Source: an uncultured Dorea sp.
GTDB taxonomy: Bacteria; Bacillota; Clostridia; Lachnospirales; Lachnospiraceae
Direction of reading: 5' to 3'
Length of the DNA stretch: 64,000 nucleotides
Assembly (NCBI GenBank): GCA_910585725.1
Contig: CAJUFA010000012.1
Coordinates: 1 to 64,000, forward strand
Shown here: positions 33,656 to 42,738 of the stretch, piece by piece
Position numbering within the stretch: the first letter of the stretch is position 1
How the letters are laid out: each line of letters begins with the position of its first letter
Notes under the pieces: generated by a model
Databases searched by the model: none
What the model was told of the DNA's origin: nothing
Seen by the model: the letters and a program-made list of their open reading frames with translations, nothing else
Translations under genes and position numbers: made by a program

Positions 33656-35074
33656 ATGTCAAATATTTTAAAAGTAACAACTCCCACCGTCGGATATGAC
33701 AACACAGTGAATAATAAACCGACGCCTTCCCAGCAGGCAGAGGATTTAAGTATTAAGAATCCGGTAGAAGCGAATAAGGTGGGCCGGGCGGACGGCCGGG
33801 CGGAGTCTAACAGCAACGACGGCGGCAGAGGCATCTCATATGATTCTAATTTCGGCACTTTCATACAGTCTCTAAGAGATCTTCCGAAACTCAGCGAGAT
33901 CATGAGCAAGATGATCTTCAGCGGAATGGGGAATCTGGTAGAATCCGGGATCAGCAAAGGAACCGCGGAAGAGATCCAGGCATTCTTTCAGATGCTTGAA
34001 ATGTCGCCGGAAAAGATGACGGAATTCCTGAAAGCACAGATGGCGGGAGCGAACCGTCTGCAGGGGCCGCTGTTCGACGTGCTGCGTCAGATCATGGATG
34101 AAGCGACGACCGTAGAACTTAAGGCCGGAGTGTTGGATCTTTTGAAGAAATATAACGACATGTCGTCAGGAAAACATATTCTTGAGAACATCAAAGGAGA
34201 ATTGGAAGAGATTGAAGCCCGGATGTTCCGCGGCGACAGAGAGGGGCTTGAGAAGCTTGCCATGCGGCTGAAACCTCATAGTATGGACGCCAATGCCGTG
34301 AATACAAGGCTGTTGAAAGAACAGATTATTCCTTATATGGGCAAATATGTGGCGGATAACAGAGAGATGGGAAAACTCCGGGATTTGGTTACGCTGGTGG
34401 CGTTCAATACGGCGCGTTACGAGAGCGGAAGCCTTGAAAAAGTAACGCAGGCATTTCAGAGACTGATGGATTTTCCTGGTTTTAATAAACATTTCAAGGG
34501 GATGACAGAGGCTGATTTCCGGAAGATGCTGGTGAATGTTGATTATGACAGGGCGGCGGGGAAGAGTGAACTTGCCGATAAGCTGCTTAACATCATGCAG
34601 GCGGGCGTGAAAGGAGAGGCCGGTATTGAGAATCGTGAAGCGTTCGTGAATATCATGAGGAGTATGCTGGTGAATGAGAGCGTCTATATGCCGCTTATGC
34701 ATGTTATGCTGCCGGTGATCCTGGACGGCGTTCCGATGTTTTCCGAGATGTGGGTGGATCCGGATGAAGAATCAGGGAATCCGGGTTCTAAAGAGCGCGG
34801 TGTAAAGCTTTTGATCAAATTTGACATGAAAGATGTTGGATTTTTTGACATGATGTTGTATTATGAGAAGGGAAAGATAGATATGCTGATTCATTATCCG
34901 GAAGAACTTTCGGGTCATGAGAGCGATATCCGTGAGAATATACGCAAGATCATGAGCAAGAATAAGCTGGAGCTGGAGTATCTTGGTGTAGAGCGGAATA
35001 AGGCGCCGATACAGGTGTCTGCTGCATTCCCGAAGATATTCGAAAGGAGAAATTCGATTAATGTCACAATATGA
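33656..35074 (+). CDS. FliK-like flagellar protein (YlqG-type), putative hook-length control domain
   Basis: 472 residues, no signal peptide. The N-terminal 70 residues are Asn/Ser/Gly-rich and flexible, the middle is helical, and the last about 110 residues (from LPVILDGVPMFSEMWVDPD) have the shape of the Flg_hook domain at the C-terminus of FliK. The next gene, overlapping by 14 bases, is a free-standing FlhB C-terminal domain; FliK C-termini act on exactly that domain, and Bacillus subtilis has the comparable pair ylqG-ylqH. FliK-like function is inferred from these two points and not from strong sequence identity. Confidence 0.65.
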   Translation: MSNILKVTTPTVGYDNTVNNKPTPSQQAEDLSIKNPVEANKVGRADGRAESNSNDGGRGISYDSNFGTFIQSLRDLPKLSEIMSKMIFSGMGNLVESGISKGTAEEIQAFFQMLEMSPEKMTEFLKAQMAGANRLQGPLFDVLRQIMDEATTVELKAGVLDLLKKYNDMSSGKHILENIKGELEEIEARMFRGDREGLEKLAMRLKPHSMDANAVNTRLLKEQIIPYMGKYVADNREMGKLRDLVTLVAFNTARYESGSLEKVTQAFQRLMDFPGFNKHFKGMTEADFRKMLVNVDYDRAAGKSELADKLLNIMQAGVKGEAGIENREAFVNIMRSMLVNESVYMPLMHVMLPVILDGVPMFSEMWVDPDEESGNPGSKERGVKLLIKFDMKDVGFFDMMLYYEKGKIDMLIHYPEELSGHESDIRENIRKIMSKNKLELEYLGVERNKAPIQVSAAFPKIFERRNSINVTI

Positions 35075-35612
35075 TGATGTGATGAATAAAAAAGCAGTCG
35101 CGCTGCGGTATGATGAGAATAAGGATGTGGCGCCGGTGATCGTAGCGTCGGGACTTGGATATATGGCTGAGAGGATCGTGGAGATGGCCAATGAGAACGG
35201 GGTGCCGGTGTATGAAGATAATTCACTGGCGACGGTGCTGACGCAGTTGGATCTGGGAACGGCGGTTCCGGAGGAGTTGTATCAGGCGATCGTAGATATC
35301 TACGCTTATTTTCTGAGATATAACCCGCAGAAAATACAGGAAGCGGAAGAAGAGGCGAGGGAGGCCGAGCGGCGGGCGCGCGAAGAAGCCGCGGCCAAGG
35401 AGGATGAAGGCGAGGCGGCCGGCGGAGAGTCTGCGGAGGAAGGCGCTTCGGGCGAGGCTGAAGCAGTATCTGCGGCAGCCGGAGCAAAAGCAGCGTCGAG
35501 ACCGGCGGGGCAGAAGAAAGCAGCCGCGGCAAGGTCAAAAGGACAGACGAGGCAGCCGAAGGCAAAAGCAGCGGTGAAACCGGTGGGACAGACCGGAAGG
35601 AAGCAGAGATAA
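35061..35612 (+). CDS. free-standing FlhB C-terminal domain protein (YlqH/EscU-YscU-HrcU type)
   Basis: 183 residues. Residues 1-90 match the cytoplasmic export-switch domain of FlhB: KKAVALRYDENKDVAPVIVA, GYMAERIVEMANENGVPVYE and DLGTAVPEELYQAIVDI. It begins just after the place where full FlhB cleaves itself (NPTH), so it resembles the cleaved C-terminal fragment and lacks membrane helices. The remaining 90 residues are Glu/Ala then Lys/Ala/Gly-rich and probably disordered. Such proteins can partly replace the FlhB fragment in other bacteria. Overlaps the FliK-like gene by 14 bases, implying translational coupling. Confidence 0.88.
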   Translation: MSQYDDVMNKKAVALRYDENKDVAPVIVASGLGYMAERIVEMANENGVPVYEDNSLATVLTQLDLGTAVPEELYQAIVDIYAYFLRYNPQKIQEAEEEAREAERRAREEAAAKEDEGEAAGGESAEEGASGEAEAVSAAAGAKAASRPAGQKKAAAARSKGQTRQPKAKAAVKPVGQTGRKQR

Positions 35613-35676
35613 GACTTGCTGAATATGGTAAAGCCGTTACTATTTGTGCCGCCGTTTGGCGGGAATGGAGATTGAT

Positions 35677-37023
35677 ATGACAAAAGCGCAGAAGAAGCAG
35701 GCCGAGGATTTTATTCATTTGCTTGGCCGGGCACACGACGGGATAAAGAAGACGATAGAGACCAAAAACATTGAGGCGGCGCTGGACGTATTGTCGCAGT
35801 GCCAGGAGTGCGCTATCAAATTAGGGGAGATCATTGAGGAGATAGAAGGAGAAGACTTCGTCACAATTTCGATCATTGAGGACTATTGCGAACTGGTATA
35901 TCAGTTCTATGAGAAACTTAGCCAGGGTCAGCCGGTTAATGGGAACCAGGCGTATAAGGCGCTTCGTAAATCTCTGATCAGGATGGAGAACAGTATTAAA
36001 AATGATATTAAGGAGCGCCGGGAAGTGGTGTTCCTTCCATATAAAGCATCCATGTGGGATTCCCTGGAAAGCGTATGGAGGGCGGCGGATGAAGATCCGG
36101 ACTGCGACGCGTACGTCATCCCGATTCCATACTTTGACAGGGACTCGGAAGGAAACTTTAAGGAAATGCATTATGAAGGGGGTCAGTATCCGGCTTATGT
36201 GCCTGTCACTCATTATGATGATTATGACATTGCCGTGCATGAGCCGGATATGATATTTATCCATAACCCTTATGATGATTATAATTATGTGACGAGTGTG
36301 GCGCCGAAGTTCTACTCCAGGAATCTGAAGCAATATACGGAGAAGCTGGTCTACATCCCGTATTTTGTACTGGGAGAGATCGATCCGGAGAATAAAGAGG
36401 CGCTGAAGGGAATCGAGCATTTCTGCGTAGCGCCGGGCGTACTTAATGCAGACGTGGTTATCGTGCAGTCGGAGAATATGCGCAAAGCCTACATAGAGAT
36501 ATTGACAGAAGCGATAGGTGAAAGTACCAGGTCCCAATGGGAGAAGAAGATTTTGGGCCTTGGATCGCCGAAGATGGACAAGGTGCTGGAGACGCGGGAG
36601 GAGGACTGTAATATTCCGGAGGATTGGATGCGGATTCTTACAAAGGAGGATGGAAGCAGGAAGAAAGTGATCCTCTATAATACCAGCGTTACCGCGCTGC
36701 TTCAGCATGAGGAAAAGATGCTTATAAAGATGAGGTCTGTGTTCGAGACGTTTAAGGACAGTGCAGATGATGTGGCGCTTCTGTGGCGGCCTCATCCGCT
36801 GATCAAGGCGACGATAGAATCCATGCGTCCGCTGCTGTGGATGGATTACGAGAAGCTGGTGGAGGAGTATAAGGCAGAAGGCTGGGGGATCTATGACGAT
36901 TCTGCAGAACTGGACCGCGCTATCGCGCTGAGCGACGCTTATTATGGGGATCACAGCAGTCTCGTGCAGCTGTGTCAGCAGGCGGGGAGACCGGTGATGA
37001 TACAGGATGTGGAGATTGTGTAG
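35677..37023 (+). CDS. putative CDP-glycerol glycerophosphotransferase-like protein
   Basis: 448 residues from ATG 35677 (GGAG 6 bases upstream; upstream ATG and TTG starts are weaker). The N-terminal 115 residues are helical; the rest resembles the GT-B-like fold of CDP-glycerol glycerophosphotransferases, with VVFLPYKASMWDSLESVW, IVQSENMRKAY, LLWRPHPL and the C-terminal SDAYYGDHSSLVQLCQQAG, the last resembling the SDY-D-SS block of TagB/TagF. No membrane segment. It stands between flagellar genes and the defence genes and may modify a surface polymer or the filament; target unknown. Assignment rests on motif resemblance. Confidence 0.65.
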   Translation: MTKAQKKQAEDFIHLLGRAHDGIKKTIETKNIEAALDVLSQCQECAIKLGEIIEEIEGEDFVTISIIEDYCELVYQFYEKLSQGQPVNGNQAYKALRKSLIRMENSIKNDIKERREVVFLPYKASMWDSLESVWRAADEDPDCDAYVIPIPYFDRDSEGNFKEMHYEGGQYPAYVPVTHYDDYDIAVHEPDMIFIHNPYDDYNYVTSVAPKFYSRNLKQYTEKLVYIPYFVLGEIDPENKEALKGIEHFCVAPGVLNADVVIVQSENMRKAYIEILTEAIGESTRSQWEKKILGLGSPKMDKVLETREEDCNIPEDWMRILTKEDGSRKKVILYNTSVTALLQHEEKMLIKMRSVFETFKDSADDVALLWRPHPLIKATIESMRPLLWMDYEKLVEEYKAEGWGIYDDSAELDRAIALSDAYYGDHSSLVQLCQQAGRPVMIQDVEIV

Positions 37024-37170
37024 AATAGCAAAGTCAGAACAAAGATCCACTCAGAGATTAATAGGATATATTATTATAATATATAATTGCGAAGTATTCT
37101 TATTTATATTATTTGGCAATATTTATGTCGTATCTTGTCGGAAAACGTGATATAATTAAAACGGTTACTC

Positions 37171-37225
37171 AAAGGTAAGGAAACGAAGCGAATATTAATT
37201 CGCGTAGTTTTTCTTACCTTTTTTT
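37171..37225 (+). terminator. structured terminator or attenuator before rdrA
   Basis: Nested inverted repeats: outer AAAGGTAAG / CTTACCTTT, extended by GAAA/TTTT, and an inner GCGAAT / ATTCGC hairpin, then T tract. A TATAAT stands 15 bases before it (37151-37156) and another right after (37228-37233). It may end the upstream gene or act as a leader attenuator for rdrAB. The spacer 37024-37325 has no other recognisable feature. Confidence 0.7.
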
Positions 37226-37325
37226 GTTATAATCGTCGGCTGCCGCGCTATCCGGTTAGGAATCGGGGGCGTGAAATATTGGTAAGCGTCTGCCGATGTA
37301 AATAATCCACGAGGAGGAACAAGAT

Positions 37326-40106
37326 ATGCAGAAGCTGGAGATTATTAGAGGAGAGGAATTCAAGATAGCTGTGAAAGATAAGATAGATGTGAATGATATC
37401 TTTATAGAGGAATATAGACGGGCGGCTATAATGTTGGACGAGATTACAGGCTCTTCGCTGAGGATGGCTGACCAACAGAAAAGCGGTAGGAAATGGACTT
37501 GGAAACAGCAGGATTTTGAAAATAATATCATTGCGTTTTGTGGAAATCGGGGCGAAGGAAAGAGCAGCGCCATGATGACGTTTGTTAACGCGCTGTATGG
37601 GACCGAATATAAAAGGGATGGTATTTTCTCGAAATGTCAGAATCTGGATAAAGTACATTTTGCGGAACCGATCCTGATAGACCCGTCTATGTTCGACGAT
37701 GTGCACAATGTGTTGGATATTGTGCTTGCGAAAATCTTCCGGAAATTTTCGGAACGTTATGAGAGGGATAATCAATATGCAGATGAAGTTACAAGGGATC
37801 GGCTGGTGAATCAATTCCAGAAGGTATATCGACATGTGTCCCTGATCAATAATCAGAAGCAGATGATGGATGATGAATTTGATTATGAAGGAAATATCAG
37901 TAAATTATCAAAGTTAGGGGCAAGTACGAATCTAAAGGAGGAGTTGTCTGATTTGATAGGGACGTATCTGGCTTCTATTAACGAACAGAAAGGCGATGTG
38001 CAGATGATCATTGCAATCGACGATCTGGACTTGTGCAGCTCAAACGCTTATAAGATGGCGGAGCAGATTCGAAAATACCTGATTATTCCGAATGTAACGA
38101 TTGTAATCAGTGTGAAGATCGATCAGTTGGAGCTGTGCGTCAGGGAACAGAGCCTGCGGGATTTTGAGAAGATATATCAGAATAGAGACGATAAGGTGTA
38201 CGATCAGTTAAATAAAGAAGTGCAGACGATGGCGGAACGTTATGTGGCGAAGCTGATTCCCCGGCAGCGTCGTATCTATCTTCCGAAGATACAGAATCTG
38301 GATGAAGTACATATTATCTACAGGGAGCAGGATGAAGGAAATATTATATGGGACTCCAGAGAATTAGGGGATTTCAAGGAGATGAAGGATTCTGAAGACT
38401 TAGGAGAGGCTTCCGGCAAAAAAGGCGCTGTTATACAGACGATGCTGGAGCTGCTGTATAACAGGACGGGGATGTGGTTCAGACCGGAAAAGAACGGGCA
38501 CAGTTATCTGTTTCCTGATAATCTGCGGGATATGATCAGCTGGATCACAATGATTGCAGGTATGAAGCAGGCAGAGGGGAAGGATGCGGAGGAAAGAGAC
38601 GCCATTTATCTTAAGAATATCCTGATAATCCAGAAATATTTTGAAAGGGAGTGGAATGGGGATAATCTGGCGTTATATGGCGGATGGAATCTTCAGGACA
38701 TCGGGGATATGGATACCTATCATCTGCACGTGGCGGTTCGGAGAATACTGGAGGGAATATACGAAGAGAGTTATCCTGTATATACCCCCCAGGCGAACGC
38801 ATATGCGGCAGACCGTTCGGACGGCTTCTTTCATGTAATGGTGCTCTTTGAGATGTGCGAGAGGGATATTGTTGATCTTAGAAAAGAAGGGTATATTTAT
38901 AGACTGCGTTCATTATATACGATGAGGATGAATTATTTTTTGCGGAGTCATAAGGATGAGGAGTTGATGGATTTTATAGGCGGATATATCTGGGGGCCGG
39001 CGTTTGGAGGAGTACTTCCGGCGCACCAGGGAACTGGTATAGATCGGTCCAGGTTTGTATTGGAAACCGTAGAGGGATTTAATAAGGTTCTGGAGAGGAT
39101 GGGTGTGTTTTCCAAACCATTAGAGGTTCCTGAGAGAGGGAAAAAAAGCCACGCATCCTATATATCGGATGATGAAGATCGGTTGGGATATATTGAAACA
39201 TGGATCGTGCTGGCGCTGCTTTCTAACGTATGGTATGGGGGTAACGGACCGGTGGTGTACGCGTCAAACAAGGGAATTATATCTGATAATAATCAGATAG
39301 ACAATTATGTGCAGATCAGCCTGGAAAATTATCTTGTCGGTCTGTGTAAGCTGGAGGCGCTCTACGATAAGGTGAATATGGCGCGTCTGGGAATAAAGAA
39401 GGAGGAATATGACAGGATAATTGAAATGATTGAAAGAGATAATCAGGTGATCGTTAATAGTGCAAGGGAAATTGTTTCTAATATAGATCTGGCTCTGGAG
39501 ATAAAAGCTTACTGCACAAAAAAGCGAGAGTACAAGAAGAATACGGAGGGTACAGTTGATTTAAGCAGAAGACTTGTGGAAACGTTCTTTAAAAATCTGG
39601 AAACATGTATGGCGCGATACAAGATGCAATGTAATTCATCGGAATTTCTTACATTATTAGTGGGAAACGTGGAGGTGGATATGGCGCTGTTATACGCGGA
39701 GCTCTTCGAATTGAGCGTGCATAATGCTCCTTTGAGAAGACAGTTGGAAGAAGAGAATGAGGTTAGTGATTATGTATCGAGATATCGAAAGAAAATAACG
39801 GAGATTCCGGAGGAATGGAATACGCAGAACTATGTAAGTTATCATGTATCCAGCAGCATGAGGAATCTTTCGGCAGAGAATACCAAGGTGAATCTGGATG
39901 ATCTTGCGTCTTCTGTAAGACAGTATAACGGGACATATAAAAGATGGCCGGAGGGGTTGGATGTAGAAGGATTGTGTAATCTATACAGAGAGGTTATGAG
40001 AATATATCGAAAGAATAAGAAGGAGCCAATATCCAGAGAGTTACATGAGGAATATAAGAGACTGGTTAAGGTCCAGAAAGAAATAGAAGCTATGTTCGCT
40101 AAATAA
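37326..40106 (+). CDS. rdrA: RADAR defence ATPase RdrA
   Basis: Large P-loop NTPase of the RADAR anti-phage system, in which RdrA partners with the deaminase RdrB. 926 residues, in the size range of known RdrA. Walker A is GNRGEGKS (residues 73-80) and Walker B MIIAIDDLD (about 227-235), followed by a sensor-like IPNVTIVISVKIDQLEL block, as in KAP/STAND-type ATPases. The remaining roughly 600 residues are helical with no other domain I can name. GAGGAGG precedes the ATG. The next gene, 33 bases downstream on the same strand, is an adenosine-deaminase-fold protein; ATPase plus such a deaminase is the defining pair of RADAR. Called from architecture and context; no database comparison was possible. 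Confidence 0.85.
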   Translation: MQKLEIIRGEEFKIAVKDKIDVNDIFIEEYRRAAIMLDEITGSSLRMADQQKSGRKWTWKQQDFENNIIAFCGNRGEGKSSAMMTFVNALYGTEYKRDGIFSKCQNLDKVHFAEPILIDPSMFDDVHNVLDIVLAKIFRKFSERYERDNQYADEVTRDRLVNQFQKVYRHVSLINNQKQMMDDEFDYEGNISKLSKLGASTNLKEELSDLIGTYLASINEQKGDVQMIIAIDDLDLCSSNAYKMAEQIRKYLIIPNVTIVISVKIDQLELCVREQSLRDFEKIYQNRDDKVYDQLNKEVQTMAERYVAKLIPRQRRIYLPKIQNLDEVHIIYREQDEGNIIWDSRELGDFKEMKDSEDLGEASGKKGAVIQTMLELLYNRTGMWFRPEKNGHSYLFPDNLRDMISWITMIAGMKQAEGKDAEERDAIYLKNILIIQKYFEREWNGDNLALYGGWNLQDIGDMDTYHLHVAVRRILEGIYEESYPVYTPQANAYAADRSDGFFHVMVLFEMCERDIVDLRKEGYIYRLRSLYTMRMNYFLRSHKDEELMDFIGGYIWGPAFGGVLPAHQGTGIDRSRFVLETVEGFNKVLERMGVFSKPLEVPERGKKSHASYISDDEDRLGYIETWIVLALLSNVWYGGNGPVVYASNKGIISDNNQIDNYVQISLENYLVGLCKLEALYDKVNMARLGIKKEEYDRIIEMIERDNQVIVNSAREIVSNIDLALEIKAYCTKKREYKKNTEGTVDLSRRLVETFFKNLETCMARYKMQCNSSEFLTLLVGNVEVDMALLYAELFELSVHNAPLRRQLEEENEVSDYVSRYRKKITEIPEEWNTQNYVSYHVSSSMRNLSAENTKVNLDDLASSVRQYNGTYKRWPEGLDVEGLCNLYREVMRIYRKNKKEPISRELHEEYKRLVKVQKEIEAMFAK

Positions 40107-40139
40107 GAATAGATAAAAGATGAGCAGGAAGAGGAGTAT

Positions 40140-42659
40140 ATGGATATAGAGAAGGGAAATCTGGAGATTATATTTTTAAAAATTCCATATTATAAGATTC
40201 TGACGAAAACCCATGTCGGAGGGCTGGGACATAATTATAAGCACGTAGATAAGAATCTGTATATGCAGTATTCACAAAGCGTGTTTTCGTGCTGTTCAGA
40301 GGACGAAAGAGAGAATAATTATCTGAAACTGATTCAGGATATGAAGGATAATACTGAGAATTCACCTGGTATTTTCCGGTTTATTATGAAGATAGCAGAC
40401 AGACTGCTTACATATGACGGAAATGAGATTATCTGTAAGTTCGACGAGCTGCTGCGGTGGAGAGAAATATCCTTTCCGTTAGGCCAGGACTTTTTTACTT
40501 GTGCTTTCCTGGCAAAACATGATCTTGAAAGAGGATACCGGACGAAGAATTTTTCGTGGCTTCCCATCATTCGGAGTGATGACGATCGGCTGCATAATAT
40601 ATTGAAGCGGGGGATGGCGGAGAATCATTTTCATCTGAACGGTTCTACGAAGATATTTGAATTGAATTGGATCTGTCTGATGAATCTGATTGATGGCAGA
40701 ATGCATGATTTTAAAAAGATTACAGAGGCTCTTCAGTCGCATCATACGGACAGGGTGAAAAGGGATGGCGGCCGGGAGAGCTTCTATGCAGAATGCCAGA
40801 GAGCGGCGCTTTACAGAGTATATCTTTTCGGCGTGTTAAAAAGAAGACGCAGTCTGATCGAACAGGCGGAAGATCTTTTGAAAAAAGTTGAAAAAGGAAA
40901 GACGATGGAGGAAGTGGTCGCGGAGATCCAGGAGCTCATCGTATTGGCAAAATACATCTACGGCGCGCGGGTGGACGGAAGTTCAATCTTAGATTATGCA
41001 TATGAGAAGGACATGACAGACAGCAATGACCGGGAGTGCTGTCTTTTGACGGGAGAAAGGAGATTTTTGTACGAATGTTATAAGGCGTCTGTATGCAGGA
41101 CGTTTACAGATTATCAGAAGAATCTCTTTTATGTATATCTTGCAATCCGTACGCATTTTCGCGGAGAACTGATTCAGATCAATAAGCAGGTAGGATTTGC
41201 GAATTTCAGTAATTACCAGAAGCGTAAGGAAATTTTTATCGAAGGGCAGAAGGAATATGAAGATGAGTTGATTAGATTGGCGCTAAATGAGACGATGAGA
41301 AAGCAGAATATTGTTTCTCTGGAAGCGCGTATCTGTCCGAAGCAAAGCGCCGCGAAGCTGTACAAGGCGATCGCAAGAAGCCAGAATATTGTGGCGGATA
41401 CAGGAAAAAGTTTTAGGGAAGATAAGATGATTTATGTATTGCATTTCCCAAAGAGCAGAGATAAAGAATTCTGTCTGGGAACGGCCAGGAATCAAAACGT
41501 GCGTCAGGCTTCCATGAAGCAGGCAAAGAGTATTGCCGCGCTGCTGGAGAGAGGAACGAGAATAGGAGGGAAGATACGAGGAATAGACGCATGCTCCAGC
41601 GAGATATATTGCAGGCCGGAAGTGTTCGGACAGGTTTTTCGATATTTGCTGGATCTAGAATTTCCGCTTGCAGGGAAAGGAGAACAGAGAAAGTCGAGGC
41701 TTCATGCAACCTATCATGCGGGTGAGGATTTCTTTGATATCGTAGACGGAATCAGGGCGATAGACGAGACGATTTTGTTCTGCGGCTTAAGAAGGGGAAG
41801 CAGGATCGGACATGGGCTTGCAATGGGGATAGACCCCTATGAATATTATAAATATAAAGGATATAAGATTGTCCTTCCCAAGCAAGTATTAATGGATGAT
41901 ATTGCATGGATGCTGAGCAAAGCAGATGAAATGGGATGTACGATGGAAAGCCGGCTTAAAACTGAGTTAAAGGAGCGGTACTATAATCTGTATGAGGAGA
42001 TTTTCAGAAGAAATGTCTCCAATAAGCAGAAGGCGTCGGTAATGGATTATTATCAGAGCTGGAAGCTTCGGGGGGATAATCCTTATACATATTGTCTGGA
42101 GGAAGGGGAATTTCTGCAGAGAATGAAGAGGAGGAGTATCCGGAGAGCCGACAGGTATGAGTTCAACGACAGAGTTCCTGATAATCTGAGAAAGGTGGAA
42201 TGTTACAGGAATCTGTATCACGCATATCATTTTAATAAACAGGTCAGGGAATGCGGAGATGAGAGAACAGAGTTCAAGATGGATCAGAGATATGCAGATA
42301 TCGTATTCCAACTTCAGGAGAAGATGATTCAAAAGCTGGTAAAGATAGGAATTGGGGTAGAGACGAATCCTTCGTCGAATTATCTCATCGGAACCATACA
42401 AAGATACGAAGAGCATCCGATTCTGCGGTTTAACGCCAGAAAGCTGAAGGAGACAGAGAAAAATATGTCGTTGAATGTGTCGGTGAATACAGATGATCAA
42501 GGAGTGTTCGATACTTTGCTGGAGAATGAGTATGCGCTTATGACACTGGCGCTGAAGAAGGCGAAGGATGAAAAGGGGCGGACGATATATGATATTGAAG
42601 ATATCTACGAGTGGATAGATTATGTAAGGAAGATGGGGGTTGAGCAGGTGTTTAATTAG
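40140..42659 (+). CDS. rdrB: RADAR defence adenosine deaminase RdrB
   Basis: Divergent adenosine deaminase of RADAR, which converts adenosine to inosine in RNA and/or nucleotides during phage infection. 839 residues, more than twice a metabolic deaminase. Family signatures are spread out by insertions: metal-binding HFHLNGS with His163 and His165, HAGE at 526-529 (His526, catalytic Glu529), RIGHG with His558, and NTDD with Asp785 and Asp786 near a following ENEY block. All expected catalytic and zinc ligands are therefore present. A GAGGAG site precedes the ATG. Long insertions before and between the motifs are expected of RdrB. A purine-salvage deaminase is unlikely given length and the partner ATPase. 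Confidence 0.87.
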   Translation: MDIEKGNLEIIFLKIPYYKILTKTHVGGLGHNYKHVDKNLYMQYSQSVFSCCSEDERENNYLKLIQDMKDNTENSPGIFRFIMKIADRLLTYDGNEIICKFDELLRWREISFPLGQDFFTCAFLAKHDLERGYRTKNFSWLPIIRSDDDRLHNILKRGMAENHFHLNGSTKIFELNWICLMNLIDGRMHDFKKITEALQSHHTDRVKRDGGRESFYAECQRAALYRVYLFGVLKRRRSLIEQAEDLLKKVEKGKTMEEVVAEIQELIVLAKYIYGARVDGSSILDYAYEKDMTDSNDRECCLLTGERRFLYECYKASVCRTFTDYQKNLFYVYLAIRTHFRGELIQINKQVGFANFSNYQKRKEIFIEGQKEYEDELIRLALNETMRKQNIVSLEARICPKQSAAKLYKAIARSQNIVADTGKSFREDKMIYVLHFPKSRDKEFCLGTARNQNVRQASMKQAKSIAALLERGTRIGGKIRGIDACSSEIYCRPEVFGQVFRYLLDLEFPLAGKGEQRKSRLHATYHAGEDFFDIVDGIRAIDETILFCGLRRGSRIGHGLAMGIDPYEYYKYKGYKIVLPKQVLMDDIAWMLSKADEMGCTMESRLKTELKERYYNLYEEIFRRNVSNKQKASVMDYYQSWKLRGDNPYTYCLEEGEFLQRMKRRSIRRADRYEFNDRVPDNLRKVECYRNLYHAYHFNKQVRECGDERTEFKMDQRYADIVFQLQEKMIQKLVKIGIGVETNPSSNYLIGTIQRYEEHPILRFNARKLKETEKNMSLNVSVNTDDQGVFDTLLENEYALMTLALKKAKDEKGRTIYDIEDIYEWIDYVRKMGVEQVFN

Positions 42660-42738
42660 ATGAGTAATCCGGCGAACCGCCGGTGATAAACTAAAGAATT
42701 TTGTGAAAATGTCGATATACAAGTGAGAAGGGGAAATT

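Noticed and set aside
35821..37050. 409-codon minus-strand open frame
   Set aside because: Antisense to the glycerophosphotransferase-like gene, His/Arg/Ile-rich composition typical of antisense shadows.
40140..42659. Reading as a purine-salvage adenosine deaminase
   Set aside because: More than double the usual length, motifs split by insertions, and paired with a large ATPase; RADAR explains all three.
41967..42722. 251-codon minus-strand open frame, considered as an RADAR accessory membrane gene
   Set aside because: It overlaps rdrB almost completely in antisense and has the irregular composition of a shadow frame, without clear membrane helices or a ribosome site.
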